From contig JAKTNV010000169.1 in assembly GCA_022747635.1 (NCBI GenBank), positions 278,501 through 342,500 of the forward strand: a DNA stretch of 64,000 bases, in the 5' to 3' direction. Shown here piece by piece: positions 1-10,429 of this stretch. A program made the position numbers and the translations under genes. Numbering within the stretch: position 1 is the stretch's first letter; every line of letters begins with the position of its first letter. The notes under the pieces were generated by a model that saw only the letters and a list, made by a program, of their open reading frames with translations, did not search any database and was not told where the DNA came from. This DNA comes from Hetaerina americana. Taxonomy: Eukaryota > Arthropoda > Insecta > Odonata > Calopterygidae.

Positions 1-871
1 TTTACATTAACGACCTCCCCTCCGACCTTAAAGCTACCTCCATGCGGATGACTAAGCTAGAGCGTAACTTCCTTTGTCCAAAATCATGCCGCGAAAAATG
101 TTTAAGAACACCTTAAGAGCATAGCAGAGTGGATGACCAATTGGAAACTAACCATAAACACCACAAAATGTGTAAACGTAAACTACGCCAGAAAATGGAA
201 GAATCCTCACATCACTGCTATCCACTATGGTAGGGAAATATTCCCTCAGGCATCATCGGCTAAATTTCTTGGTGTACAAATGGACATTAAACTCACTTGG
301 CAAGCACACACTCAATATGCACTCAACAAGGCCAATTCAGCCGCTTTCTTATCCTATCCCCTCATAAAACGCACCGGTCCCCTCCGTCTTCTCACCAAGG
401 TACTGTTATTTAAATCTCTGATACCACCTATCTGAAGGCTACCCAGCCTGGGGTTCAATAGCCGCAACCAAATTGAAGAAAATGACACGCTTCCAAAATA
501 ATACTCTACGAACCCTTGCTAATGACGCCTGGTTTGTAAGAAACTCAGATATTCACACGGATCTAAAAATACCGGACCTTCCAACATATCTTAGCAACCT
601 AGCCACGTCATTTCAACAAGCAATAGGAAATACTGGTAACCCATTATTAGAACCTTTATGGGATTATCCTGATAATCCCCATTTCAGATACAATTGTGCT
701 AAAGCAAGCATAAATGGGCAGTCATAATCTCCAAATATAATACTGTCACAAACTGCACTAAAATATACTCACTAGTTTAACTTCGCTCATAAACCACTTA
801 TAACCTACGACCATTGATCAGCCTAGCTGGATATTGGTCTAAGATGCACCTAACGGCGCAGTCCATAAGCA
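1..871 (+). pseudogene. Jockey-like LINE ORF2, 3' end (left arm)
   Basis: The reading begins in the reverse transcriptase with a YINDLPSD-like stretch and continues through the thumb region. It is recognised by KFLGVQ, HTQYALNKAN and a later FQNNTLRTLAN segment, which match the same region of the complete LINE at 21069-21698. Open stretches are 133-435 and 473-727. A stop after SLIPPI is shared with the right arm, so the copy was dead before the inverted duplication. The YADD region is frameshifted. The 3' UTR ends near 866 in a GGCGCAGT-like stretch, also seen at the end of the complete LINE, and there is no poly-A tail. Protein-coding capacity is lost. Confidence 0.82.
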
Positions 872-1324
872 TTGATTGGTCGGTCGATAGCAGGACCCCC
901 ATTCTTCTTTCGCATTAACAACGACCAATGAAAAAACGTGGAAAAAGTGAAAGAAATTTTTTACGATTTAATCAACGTAATCAAAGTATTCAGAGACAAA
1001 GCAATTGAAGATGTATGGCATGTCGCAATTGGCTCATTCTAATTAAATTTATTTTATATAGAATGTTTTGTGTATTAAAAGCGAAAGAAACAGCAACATT
1101 TGTTCATAATTTTCAAAATTTGAATTACAATCATAGCGGCAAATGAAAGTTGCTCAGGATCAGTCACACGCAAATGAAGTCATCAACGATTTAGAATTAT
1201 TAATTCATGTTAAAAAACAGGATGAGGAAACAACATGGCGATTAAAATGATATGACGTAGAAACTTAAGGCATGATTTACGAATTCTTTTAACCATATTT
1301 TTAAAACACACGAAAATCCCCTCC
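872..1324. other. Shared arm sequence without a recognised gene
   Basis: AT-rich sequence between the LINE 3' end and the piggyBac remnant. It recurs inverted at about 52080-52535. I see no coding motif or RNA gene. It may be flank of the piggyBac element or host intergenic DNA. Confidence 0.5.
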
Positions 1325-3133
1325 CGTTCATAAAATCACATGTCTGTTCTCAGCGGCTGTGACATGCTTGGAAATGGCATCTCGCTTCTTTTCCAATCTT
1401 TTTGCTTGTTCCATCCCTTTTGGCACAACAAATTGCACACATCCTTCAAAGCTTTTCCTTCTTCTCTGTAGGTGGAATATACTTGGGAAATTGTAACTTA
1501 CATAGAGGATCAAGGATTTGGTTCTACTGAAGGCCTTCTACCCTCACATGTTATATCATATGCAATGTACCCCTCAGTTACATCTTCCACTAGTTTGATT
1601 CTAAATTCTGAACTTACCCTTTGGTCCACCACCCTTTCTCTGCAACAGAAATCCATTCCATGAGCCCTGGTCTAACAAGTGAAAAATGTTTAAAATAATT
1701 ATTGCTCCCCTTTTTTCATAATGGGGAAATTTGTCAGGTGCTGATCTTCCCTTTCTACTCCACCTATTGTATTATTGTACACAACAGCAACTTTTGGCTT
1801 TTATAGCACCATATCCTTTTCATTTATATTCCACAAATTCCGTATTATGTACTGTAAAGGTACAGAGACTTAACGGCCATCTTATCTTCCCAATTCATAG
1901 CAATCACTTTGCCTTGCTGGAGGGCAGTCATTCCTCCTTTTTCAACTTCTTTAGTCAGTACTTTCTTCCTTTTAATTCTCAATGTCCCATGTCTATCGGT
2001 TCCTTTCGTAACCAATAAATCAGCCAGCTCTGAGGAGGTGTAATAGTTGTCTGCAGTCAGGCAATGTTCTTTGACCTAGCAGAGGTTTCATTACTGCTAG
2101 CACAATCTAAGGATGTATTAGGAAGATTGGTATATTCCACGTTCAATACTGACCATTTCCTGTGTACCATAAACACAGTAATCAATGCTGGAAGGTCGGT
2201 TTATGGGTGATGGTAGAGTTCACCCAGTACTTAGCTCTATACAGTCTGTGAAATTCACACATCAGGGTATTAAGGGGAGCCAGTTACTTTCACTGTGGCA
2301 GATAAGGTTTACCAGGAAGATTTTTACCAGAAAAAATCACATAGCTTGAGTGGAGAATCAGGTGCCCTGAGTGTCTGCCTGGGGTTTGAACTCAGGACCC
2401 TCCGGTCAATAGTCCAATGCTCTACCCCCCTGGACTATCATGACCCACCTTTTTCCTGTAGAAATAATAATAAATGACCATATATATCCAGACATAGGCT
2501 TAGCAAATCTAAACGTTTCCACCCCAAATTTGGCTCCTTTCAGGGAAACATACTGCATCAGTGAGAGATCATCCTTGTACAGAATAACATTTTTACAATA
2601 GAAATCTTCCTCTCAGGTGTCAACAAACTTGAGAACTTTTTGTTGAGAAATACAAGCAGAGGGCTAATTTCTTTCAGCTTGACACAAGGATGTCTATCCC
2701 TCATAAAGGTACCATTGTCTGCAAAATGCAGATAGTGTTTGACGAGCACATGTCTATGCTATGGCATAAAATTTAAAGAGAATGGAGTGAGAATGTTCTG
2801 CCTCTTTGACAAATATCATTCTTGAACTGGTTTGCTCATAGTTTAATGAGGAATGATCAATGCAAAACAACACACTAATTTCAATAGTATTTATACACTA
2901 CCAATCTATAAAACTTGATTTTTTTAAACAAAAGAATCAGTATAGTGGTCAGCATATAACTTGATTTCCACAGTTATTAGTTCAATTGAGTAATCATCAA
3001 TTAATGCCCGAAAGCATTGAAGAATTCCAGCAGTTTCATCAATCTCTAAATGAACAGGATGAGAAGCAGTCAAAGGAAATCTTGGAATTGGTGATTGGTG
3101 ATGTTGCTGGGAATCCATCGGACAACAAAACAC
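1325..3133 (-). pseudogene. piggyBac-like transposase remnant (left arm)
   Basis: On the minus strand, fragments of a PGBD4-type DDE transposase lie in order. An N-terminal piece (3133-2924) carries FRALIDDYSIELI and IKLYADHY. A central piece (2749-2558) reads HYLHFADN, HPCVKLKEISPLL and FSSLLTPERKISI. The C-terminal piece (about 1513-1325) includes the region preceding the usual terminal cysteine-rich domain. Stops and frameshifts separate them, and a SINE (2165-2451) interrupts the gene. The family cuts and pastes DNA at TTAA sites. I could not identify terminal repeats or a TTAA duplication. The right arm holds the mirror copy at 50270-52070. Confidence 0.75.
2165..2451 (-). mobile_element. 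tRNA-derived SINE inside piggyBac (left arm)
   Basis: An insert of about 287 bp in the transposase remnant, flanked by a 9-bp duplication (TTTCCTGTA at 2452-2460; imperfect copy at 2156-2166). On the minus strand the head has a polymerase III A-box-like TAGTCCAGGGGGGTAGAGC and a B-box-like GAGTTCAAACCCC, spaced as in a tRNA. The body after the head has no coding sequence. The same insert at the same site is in the right arm (50932-51218), so it predates the inverted duplication. Confidence 0.72.
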
Positions 3134-4508
3134 TCAGGCATCAAGGAATTGGGCAATACAACCTTCTTCATAAATCTGGGAAATTATGTCCGTTTCTGGA
3201 TGGTTTATTCTGAGTTAATGAAGATTAATATTTAATATGTTTATGTTAATTTGGGTTGATAAATTGTCCAAAATTAAATGACAATTAATTCATAAATGAA
3301 TAATAACTGTTTAAATGAGTCTGCCATTAAATTGGTTTGATATTTTATAATTTTTGAACACAAACTTTATAATTCAAGGAGGCTTCTCATCGTCTTAAAC
3401 TTTTCCAATATTTCATAGAAATCTGTTTTGATTGATTCTGAATTTTTTTGAAAATAAAGCCAATAAAAATAAGTAAATTAAACTCAATGAACCTGCATGG
3501 AATCAGTCATTATTAAATGGCTTTGAAATCACGTGCATTTAAAACAATTGACTTATATATGTCATACATATATTCTAAAATAAATGGCATTTCTAAGCCT
3601 ATAGATGCCAATCAAATATAATGAAGATGAAGAAATGAATTCATTTTACAAACACTTTAATTAAAAAGGAGTGCTTCATAATATGGGATTTGTGGCACCC
3701 AATTGGGTAATTGCAAAATGGCTGTGGAAATAACTTAAGAAGCCCTATCATCTACCGAGCGTGTATTAAATATAGTTTATTTTATGTTTAATTTTTCAAT
3801 ATTGAATCTTTCAAAAAATTGTATTTTAAAAATCCACTTTGAATAATTTGGTCTCAATGTATTGGTTGATCATGGAATATATTATTAAGTATTATTTTCA
3901 ATTTATATTGACACTATTTACAGCTGTAGGTTGGCACTTGAATCCTGTTCAATTCCATCCAAAACATAGACCATAATTACTTCAAAAAGGAGCATTAACA
4001 TATTATATTTTCTACGCTTAGATGGATACTCCAGTCAATTCAAACAGAGTTTATCATCAGAACAAATTAAAAGACAAGTATCTCAGAAGGCTGGTAATCT
4101 TGTCGTGAAAGTAATTAGGTGTTTTCCAGAATTTAAAAGGTATATAGTATGTTTCATAAAAGATATCACCAGTCCATTCTTTCCATGTGTGGCGTAACTA
4201 GGAACAAGTTCAAATACACATAAATAACCTTAAAATAGACAATGAGACAGTTCACCTCAAAGAGGAGATGTATTCTTCCAAACAGTTTGGATCCAGTCTT
4301 ATTTCATTAATGAAATACAGTATGCTCTTTAGAGTTATATGCTCTTAATATATTCGTTTATATTGTAAAAATAGTAAAACAATGTTGTTTGAGAAAATAT
4401 TTGATTTTAAAATTATTTCTATTCGGTTCAAATCATTAGAAGTCAGATATATTAATATTTCAAACAACAGAGCTCATTATACTTGAACGAAATTCTAGAT
4501 GGTAACTT
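3134..4508. repeat. Non-coding repeat region R (left-arm copy)
   Basis: AT-rich, no credible coding sequence. It is inverted relative to 47219-50160 and also related, more distantly, to 56650-58310 and 30034-30770 (for example the GAATTCATTTCTTC and GAGAAGTCTCCTTGA stretches). At about 3560-3580 it contains the uninterrupted site AGAATATATGTATGAC (read on the minus strand), where the right arm has a mariner. A segment of about 298 bp found on the right and in the 56650 copy is missing near 4283. Confidence 0.7.
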
Positions 4509-4612
4509 TGCGACATGGTACTCCTTCCCTGGCTCCTCCGAATGTCCCACGTGACCAAAGACAATGTTTCAAAAGTATTTCTCCCCTGACTCCTAAATTA
4601 GGTATAAAAGCC

Positions 4613-4640
4613 CTGGTCGCCGGGCAAAAAGCAGTCAGTT
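4613..4640 (+). promoter_or_regulatory. Candidate LTR core promoter (TATA plus Inr)
   Basis: TATAAAAG at 4613-4620 is followed by an arthropod-type initiator TCAGTT at 4635-4640. The initiator A lies 24 bases from the TATA start. The same arrangement is conserved in the right arm (TATA complement at about 47106-47113). It would start the genomic RNA of element C. This is motif-based only. Confidence 0.5.
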
Positions 4641-4726
4641 GGTTATCTGGCGGTGACCGGTAGGGCACGATGATTCAGCTATGTTGCGCTTGTCGTGACA
4701 GTGTGTCCTATTCCTGACTAAACTTC

Positions 4727-4935
4727 GGACGAGGGCTCTGCCTAGGTTACGTTCGTTTGACCTCGTCCACCCTGCAATACTCCTTTCCTTTCCGACGGAC
4801 GAGGGATCCGCCTAGGTTATGCGTGTCGTGACCGCGTCCACCCTGCCATACTCCCTTCTTTTCCGACGGACGAGGGGTCTGCCTAGGTTATGTGTTTCGT
4901 GACCGCGTCCACCCTGCATTTATCCTGTCCCAGGT
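4727..4935 (+). repeat. Three tandem units of about 70 bp in the LTR
   Basis: GGACGAGGG followed by CTGCCTAGGTTA or CCGCCTAGGTTA recurs at 4727, 4797 and 4868, each unit ending in a GTCCACCCTGC stretch. The units lie downstream of the putative start site, so they would be in R/U5 or the leader. The right-arm LTR carries them too (about 46800-46990). Confidence 0.82.
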
Positions 4936-5136
4936 AATTTTCTGCCATTTTAATTCTGTCCGCACTCGCGTTGGTTTACCGAGGGTCAAGCCATCCATAA
5001 TTTCCTTATACTTATGTAAATGGTGCATTATGACTGATGTTGGGTTATATACGGCTGCTTTGGTGATACTCGGTGTAGTTACTCTGACCTTCACCGATAC
5101 CCTTTGTGTCGCACCATGGAAACCCCTCTTGCGACA

Positions 5137-5155
5137 TATTGGTTTCAGGTGAGGG
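5137..5155 (+). other. Primer-binding site of Gypsy C (left)
   Basis: Directly after the LTR end comes TTGGTTTCAGGTGAGGGG. The right arm reads TTGGTGTCAGGTGAGGGG, and element A has TTGGTGTCAGGTG at the same place. TGGTGTCAGG resembles the complement of a tRNA-Leu 3' end. The tRNA identity is a guess from memory. Confidence 0.5.
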
Positions 5156-5492
5156 GTTGCACGGTTGGACTAGTGATTTATTCAGTGTATGTACCAGTGT
5201 CTCATAGATTATCATGTGCCCGTGTACCTCTTTAAATCGGAAGTTCCGTATTTTCTCGGACAGGTGGGATATGCTAATCTGTGCTGACCTAACGAATTAT
5301 TATTTTAAGACACGTGCTATAACCTCATCGCGATTCTCTGCGCGCAATTAAACTAAGCGTCACTTCATCAGGAACCACCAATTAGCCCATTCAGCGCCCA
5401 CCATGGGTATCGGATACACTCGGAGTATGAAAAAATAAATTAATTAAGCACAGTCAAATTTTAATGTAATTAGCATTAGGTTTAATTTCGCG

Positions 5493-6650
5493 ATGGATGG
5501 CCTCAACCCTCATAGACATGGGTACCCTAACCCTTTCCTCGATTATCAAGAAAGCGCAAATGGATTGAAATTCGGCAGTGCACTCAACTTCACACCTTTG
5601 GTTAATGTCTTAGAACAGCCGGGAAATAGCGCGAGTCCGCAAAATGGCTGCGGAGAAGCAGCGCAAACCGCCGCTATTGGCAGCAAAATTCATTAAATTC
5701 CAACGTTTAGCGGGGAAGTCGAGATTGGGGTTGGCAAATTTTTGGAAAGCGTTGTATTTTAAGTCATCTTAGTAGTTGGAATGAAGCACAGACCTTAGGA
5801 GTCGCTCAACTTCGGCTTGGAGGAACCGCCGCGGATTTGGTCTCTGCAAATCATCACATATTAGGTTCATACGCGGACTTTTCCATTAATCTCAAAAGGA
5901 GATTTTCCCTAAAGCCATCTCCAATCATGTTAGAAAAAATATATAACACTTGCGTACAAAAACCGCTGGAGAGCGTCGCAGAATTTCCAACCAGATTCCG
6001 TCATGTCGCCCGTACGCTACGCGAGTCATGGTGCGAGATTGATTCAGAAACAGCGAAGAATTCAAGGTAGAATTCGTGTGCAATTTTTAATTGGGCTGAA
6101 GGAAGAGATTGGTAGGTTTGTGTTGGTTCGTAATCCAACAAACTTGATTGAGACAGAAGGGTTCGCAAGCGTTGAAGACGCTAGTGTCAGAAATTACGCC
6201 GTCAATAGAGACGTAAATTCATCACAACAGTCTCATGCGTGGTTGTGTCAGTAACCCCCTAGGTGGCCGCCATCTCCAAATATAACGCCTTGGTAGGGTA
6301 TGAACGCGAATCCGCCAAATGTTGCAGGTTGGCAGTTTCCCGCGGAACAAATTAACGCCGCACAGGCTGTCGGAAGGGGTTCCAAAGTAAGACTGGTTTC
6401 CCCGGTGCAAGTAGGGACACCGAAGGATAGATAATCACGGCGCACGCGTTTGCTTTCGCTGCGGTAAAACCGGTCACATTGGTCGAGCGTGTAGAGAGAG
6501 GGAGAGGGGAACGAGGCCGTCTTTGTGTTTAAATTGTGGAAATGAAAATCATATCGCTAAAGATTGCCCGCTCGTGAAATGCGGCATTTGTCAAAGGACT
6601 GGCCATCTTCCCAGACGCTGCCCGAGGCGCGAAAATCCCTTCGTGGCGGG
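5493..6650 (+). pseudogene. gag: gag of Gypsy C (left arm), broken
   Basis: The reading starts MDGLNPHRHGYPNPF and includes a capsid-like region (LRLGGTAADL, NLKRRFSL) recognisable by comparison with gag of element A. It ends in a nucleocapsid with three CCHC zinc knuckles at about 6450-6630: CFRCGKTGHIGRAC, CLNCGNENHIAKDC and CGICQRTGHLPRRC. Frameshifts occur near 5690 and 5750-5830, and a stop after NSR is shared with the right arm. Gag would form the particle and bind RNA; this copy cannot encode a full protein. The right-arm copy (46233-45040) is more continuous at its N-terminus. Confidence 0.82.
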
Positions 6651-8277
6651 AAACGCCGATCTCCCGACTGGGAGGTCGGGACAGATTTAATTCTAGTGGT
6701 AACTCGAGGAGCAGGATGGACAATAGTAGTTAATAATTTTAGGAAAGATAACAATTTTCTTGTGGAAACGAGAGCAGCCGTTACCATCATTGATAGTAAA
6801 AAATTTCCTTTTGGCCAATTAAGGAATTCAGATTACAATTCTCGGGTGCGAAGCGCGTCAGGTCATCCCTTGCCAATCATCGGAGAGAGTTCGTGCAATT
6901 TTTGATTGATCATAAATTATATCCCCATGACATCTTAGTAGTGGATTTGGGGGAAACGAACTATGTCGGTCTTCTAGGCCTTGATTTTATGAATTCCAAA
7001 GAAACTGCGGGAGATGCCGCAACAGTAACTTTTAACGGAGTCATCCGCTAATGTGCATTTCAATGCAACAATTTCAGAGTGTAAAAATCATTCGCCTTGA
7101 CTGGGATTCGAACCCAGATCCCTCAATATCCGGTCGAGTGCTGTTGTTCCCTTAAAAGCCCCAAAATTTCAGAGTTTAAGAGGACGCCTCGATAGCTTAA
7201 GTGGCTAAAGCACTCAACCGGATATTGCGGGATCTGGGTTTGAATCCCAGTCAAGGCGAATGATTTTAACACTCTGAAATTGTTGCCTTGATTTTATGGT
7301 TTGTTACGGGAAAGGTATATCGTTCAATAAACGGAAAATAAGAATGGGTGAGGGACACGAGACAGACCTTAAATCTAATGGCGTAACATCGCAGATGAAC
7401 GAGCCCATAGGCGCCCATGAAATTGGAGTTTCCAAAGAGGTCAAGGCGTTTGATTCTTTCATTTATGGTATAATTAATGGCAATGATTCGCAAATGGCCA
7501 CGTATAATTTAGCATCCCTTGAGGAAAAAACGATCAGCGACACTAAAAACCAAAGTGCTTTTCCGGCAGAGATAATGAAATGTAACTCGCGAATAAACGG
7601 TAGTATGGAGGGAATTTGTTTTCAAGTAACGACGGAGGAATTGACAGAAGGGAATAAGGATCACGGATCTCTAAATAAGGATTCACAGAAATTAGTTGAG
7701 GTGGCGAAGGCCAAAAGAGTCATAAAGAGGTTGCCACCCGCGTCGCAAGCAAGCTGCACCGCTAGGGACGAAGTTAATGGCGATGTCTTCGAGGATTCCA
7801 CCGACTCCCGGTTTGGAATAAAGAAGTCGGGTGATGATTGTGTTTTTTCGCCAGTAAGAGAGGATAGATTTGTTGTCCCCTTGTGCGATGGCAAAGTTCG
7901 CGAAACTCAGACCGGCGTAAGTAATGGGATTGGCCGATCGAGCAAAATTGTATCAGAGGAATCTATTAGAGTACCGCCGTTATCCCTTGTGTTGACGAAG
8001 ATAAAGAGTCAGATAGTTGAAGGCAAAGAAGTGCGAGTCATTGGAAGCGAGAGAGATTTATTTATTCTGCCGAGCATTGCTTCGGTGTCACCTGAAGGCA
8101 ATGTCCCCATATTACTTTGTAACATTCGTAGCAGCGAACAAAAGGTAAAAAGGGGCTATGTAGTTGAGGTGGCGCCATTCCGGGAGGAAGTTCAGGCACC
8201 CCTCAGTAACTGGGTAGACGTTGAGGACGAAAACTTCTGGCCAGATCCTTCCGCGCATAGGGGCACGTGTCCACTCT
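6651..8277 (+). pseudogene. pol: Protease and pol linker of Gypsy C (left arm)
   Basis: Aspartic protease region at about 6690-6990. The active-site stretch reads FLVETRAAVTII, where element A has FLVDTGAAVSIM, so the catalytic Asp-Thr-Gly is lost. It ends at LLGLDFM, where a 293-bp insertion with a 14-bp duplication interrupts it. The frame resumes at 7296-8277 as a linker with LILPSIASVSP-like and GNVPILLCNIRS-like stretches matching element A between protease and RT. RT, RNase H and integrase are absent: the element stops abruptly at the convergent LINE (8278). The ETR change and this junction are the same in the right arm, so both predate the inverted duplication. Confidence 0.82.
6992..7284 (+). 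mobile_element. Palindromic tRNA-like insertion T (left arm)
   Basis: A 293-bp insert flanked by the 14-bp duplication GCCTTGATTTTATG (6978-6991 and 7285-7298). Its last third (7187-7259) folds like a tRNA: acceptor ends GCCTCGA/TCAAGGC, D stem GCTT/AAGC, T arm CTGGG/CCCAG with loop TTTGAAT, and A- and B-box-like sequences. An inverted, nearly complementary tRNA-like copy lies at about 7093-7150, giving arms of roughly 80 bp. The anticodon cannot be assigned safely. The 5' part starts GAAACTGCGGGAGATGCCGC, found again at 41229. Shared with the right arm (44440-44732). Confidence 0.75.
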
Positions 8278-8913
8278 CTAAACATCATTCTTTAGGGATG
8301 CCGAGACGAAGAGGCAGTTAATCCGCGTCCGAGAGTTAGGCCCTGATCGCGTGAAGGGGGTGGGACCGGCGCAATAAGAACGCACTGCGTCAATCGCTCG
8401 AATCAGTGAGAGTGCTCGGCTTGGATAGTATGTCACCCCATCCCTTTTCGAGACACAACCCTCTAGGCGGTAGATGGAGTTGAAATCTCCGCCCAATATG
8501 GCCCTCCCCAAGAAAGAATACTGGTAGGGGAGAGGGAGTTCATTAAAATATGTTTCGCGCTCTATCCTCGCGCGCTCACCGGAGGGAGCGTAAAGGTTCG
8601 TGATATGGATACCATTGACGATAGCGAACGTTTTTCGGCCTGAAGCGTGGCGGCGAACATGAGAGAACGGAATGCCATTTCGGACTAGGGTGGTGGTGCC
8701 AGAATGACTTTCGGCGAAATTGCCGAAAGCCTGAAAGATGTTTGTATCCCAGAGTATGTCCTCTTTTACCTCTTGAAGGAGGATTACATCAGCCCTGAGA
8801 TCGCGGAGAAAACGTTGGACTGCCCTTTTTAAAGCGCTATAAAAACCAGCAATATTCAGCGAAATAATATTAATTGCTGGAATGAGAGGACAGCTATGGG
8901 CACCGGACATCAC
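8278..8913 (-). pseudogene. LINE apurinic-type endonuclease domain (left arm)
   Basis: A 211-codon open frame on the minus strand matching the N-terminal exonuclease/endonuclease/phosphatase domain of a LINE ORF2: NIISLNIAGFYSAL, DVILLQEVKED (catalytic Glu), LVRNGIPFSHV, ITNLYAPSG and ILGGDFNSI (catalytic Asp and Asn). This enzyme nicks target DNA to prime reverse transcription. The RT is absent: the frame ends at the junction with Gypsy C. The clade is uncertain; it is not the Jockey-like family of this window. It is more intact than the right-arm copy, which has a stop after APSG. Confidence 0.8.
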
Positions 8914-8989
8914 TTACCAGAGTCCTGGTCTTGGCTTACGTCGCTTCGGTCGGCGCTCGAGCCCAAGCGACAAGAGCTTCGCCGCTTCC

Positions 8990-10180
8990 CGGGACGCTTC
9001 GTCCGACGGGCCGACGATCGTGGCCTCGAGTTGTCACTGCATACCTTCCCCTCGACCTCGTCCGAAGAAGAAGACCCAGCCGTGGTCTCTACGAAGAGCA
9101 GGTTCCTCGGCAGCGTTGAACGGGGGGCCTTCTTTTAAGCAGCACAGCTGGTGACCGGCCCAACCCATGAGGTGGCCTCGGGGGGGCCGGGAGTGGACTG
9201 GAGGTCATCTGCCGAAGGGGCTCCGTCGGGAGAAATCGGAGGAGATCGATCCAATTGGTCCACCTCTAGAGGAGCCCTAGGAATATTGCGGACACCTTTG
9301 CTTTCCTACACCTTGGCCTTCTTGGTTGCAACGGGCGCAGGTGCGGCGCTGACCCTGGTAAATGATGATGGCCCGGTTGCCGCCAATGTGGAGGTACGAC
9401 GGGATATTTCTTTCCACCGTCATCCGCACCACTGTCGTACCTGTCAGCACGCGCGCCATTTTGTCGCCCTCCCACCTGTTCTCCCACGAGCGATGGATTT
9501 TTCAAAAACGTTGAAGCTCACTTGTTAAATCTTCCAATGGGGTCTCCACGGGAAGACGAAGAACCCTGACATTACAAAGGCTACCGAAGGTCTCGTCAAT
9601 GGTAATCGTCGTCCTCGGATCGTTAGGGATGGAAACGGTAGCTTTCGTGGGATAAATATAGAATCCTCTTCATAGTAGCTTCAGGTGCCAACTTCAGAAA
9701 TACCAAATGGTGGTTATATCCAAATTATATATCCACAATCTCTTCCGGTGTGAGGCCCAGTGACTCTAGTGCAAGGAGGTGGTCCTCCAACGGAGCAGGG
9801 GCCTTCGCCTTATCGTCAATTTGCAAGGCGAGCGTGTCCACGTGATGTACGAACATTTTGAAACAAATAAAATTGAGCACGCCAGCGCGAAAAAAGGGAG
9901 AGCGCACCGAAAGCACTCCAAGAAAGAAATAAACACTCGTGCGCACTCCCTCCCCGCTACACGCAACCGTTGGTAGCAAATAAAAATGAGCCTAAGCTCT
10001 ACACCAAGAGTCAAGGCCAGTCTTGATTCAGTAAACATAACGAAAGCACGGACTTCCCGGCAGCAGAAATCGAGAGTCAAACCGCAAGCTTCTTGATGAA
10101 CTAGGCGGTCAACCGCCGCTCGACACAAAACACGATCGGTACCTCGACTTCCGAGAGAGTCCGGCAGCGCCGCTCTCCGA
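8990..10180 (-). pseudogene. LINE ORF1 and 5' region (left arm)
   Basis: Upstream of the endonuclease on the minus strand, frames contain LALQIDDKAKAPAPLE, LESLGLTPEEIV, a PSYLHIGGNRAIII stretch and a CCHC-like RRTCARCNQEG knuckle, then a proline- and serine-rich tail. This fits a nucleic-acid-binding ORF1. Frameshifts break it into pieces (9979-9725, 9505-9266 and others). The 5' end lies at about 10180, inside a perfect hairpin at the inner boundary of the arm. Confidence 0.65.
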
Positions 10181-10203
10181 GGCCGAAGCCTCGGAGAGCG
10201 GCG
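10168..10203. repeat. Perfect 16-bp hairpin at the arm boundary
   Basis: CGCCGCTCTCCGAGGC, loop CGAA, then its exact complement. Homology with the right arm ends within this hairpin. The right arm has only one side plus unrelated sequence. It may be a snap-back at the LINE 5' end or related to the duplication breakpoint. Confidence 0.85.
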
Positions 10204-10429
10204 TTTTACTCCCAGCGCACCTTGGCAAGTGGGCTGACGAACTGGGGGGGTCCTGCTCCAGGAGCGTCTCGCCTTATGTAGCATCGTGTTTTAGGGGGGA
10301 TGACATTAAATTGGCAAAAGTAGCGAATGAAAATCATACAAAAATAATAATTAAAAAAACATTCATCTTCACATTGTTCACTTGTGAAATTCGTAACACT
10401 ACATTAATGCAGTAACGTCGGCGTTTTCT
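10204..10429. other. Spacer edge without a recognised feature
   Basis: Non-coding by inspection. It includes an A-rich stretch near 10340-10365. No LTR end or target-site duplication for element B was found here. Confidence 0.5.

Larger units (their letters stand above)
4509..5136 (+). repeat. LTR of Gypsy element C (left arm)
   Basis: Long terminal repeat just 5' of a gag-like reading. It ends TTGCGACA, followed by a primer-binding-like sequence. The complete right-arm copy (47218-46590) starts TGTCGCAA and ends TTGCGACA, an 8-bp inverted terminus. The left copy has lost about 30 bp at its start through a deletion between two TGC-like sites, removing the first LTR bases. It contains a TATA box and three tandem units of about 70 bp. 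No second LTR is found, because the 3' part of the element is missing. Confidence 0.78.
1..10180. repeat. Left arm of a large inverted duplication
   Basis: This stretch recurs in reverse complement at 41545-53396. The order LINE 3' end, piggyBac remnant with SINE, non-coding region, LTR, gag/protease, tRNA-like insertion and LINE endonuclease/ORF1 is the same in both, so the match is not a set of independent insertions. It starts at the window edge, so the real arm is probably longer. Compared with the right arm it lacks a mariner, about 298 bp (47461-47758 on the right) and about 30 bp at the LTR start. By eye, 84 of 100 residues agree in the LINE fragment and about 195 of 211 in the LINE endonuclease. 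Confidence 0.93.

Noticed and set aside
2986..3213. Open frame of 75 codons conserved in both arms (also 50168-50395)
   Set aside because: It is antisense to the piggyBac N-terminal region, whose FRALIDDYSIELI motif explains the sequence. Conservation follows from the duplication itself.
7187..7259. Functional tRNA gene
   Set aside because: It has a mismatch in the acceptor stem, no convincing anticodon loop, and lies inside a repeated insert with a target-site duplication.
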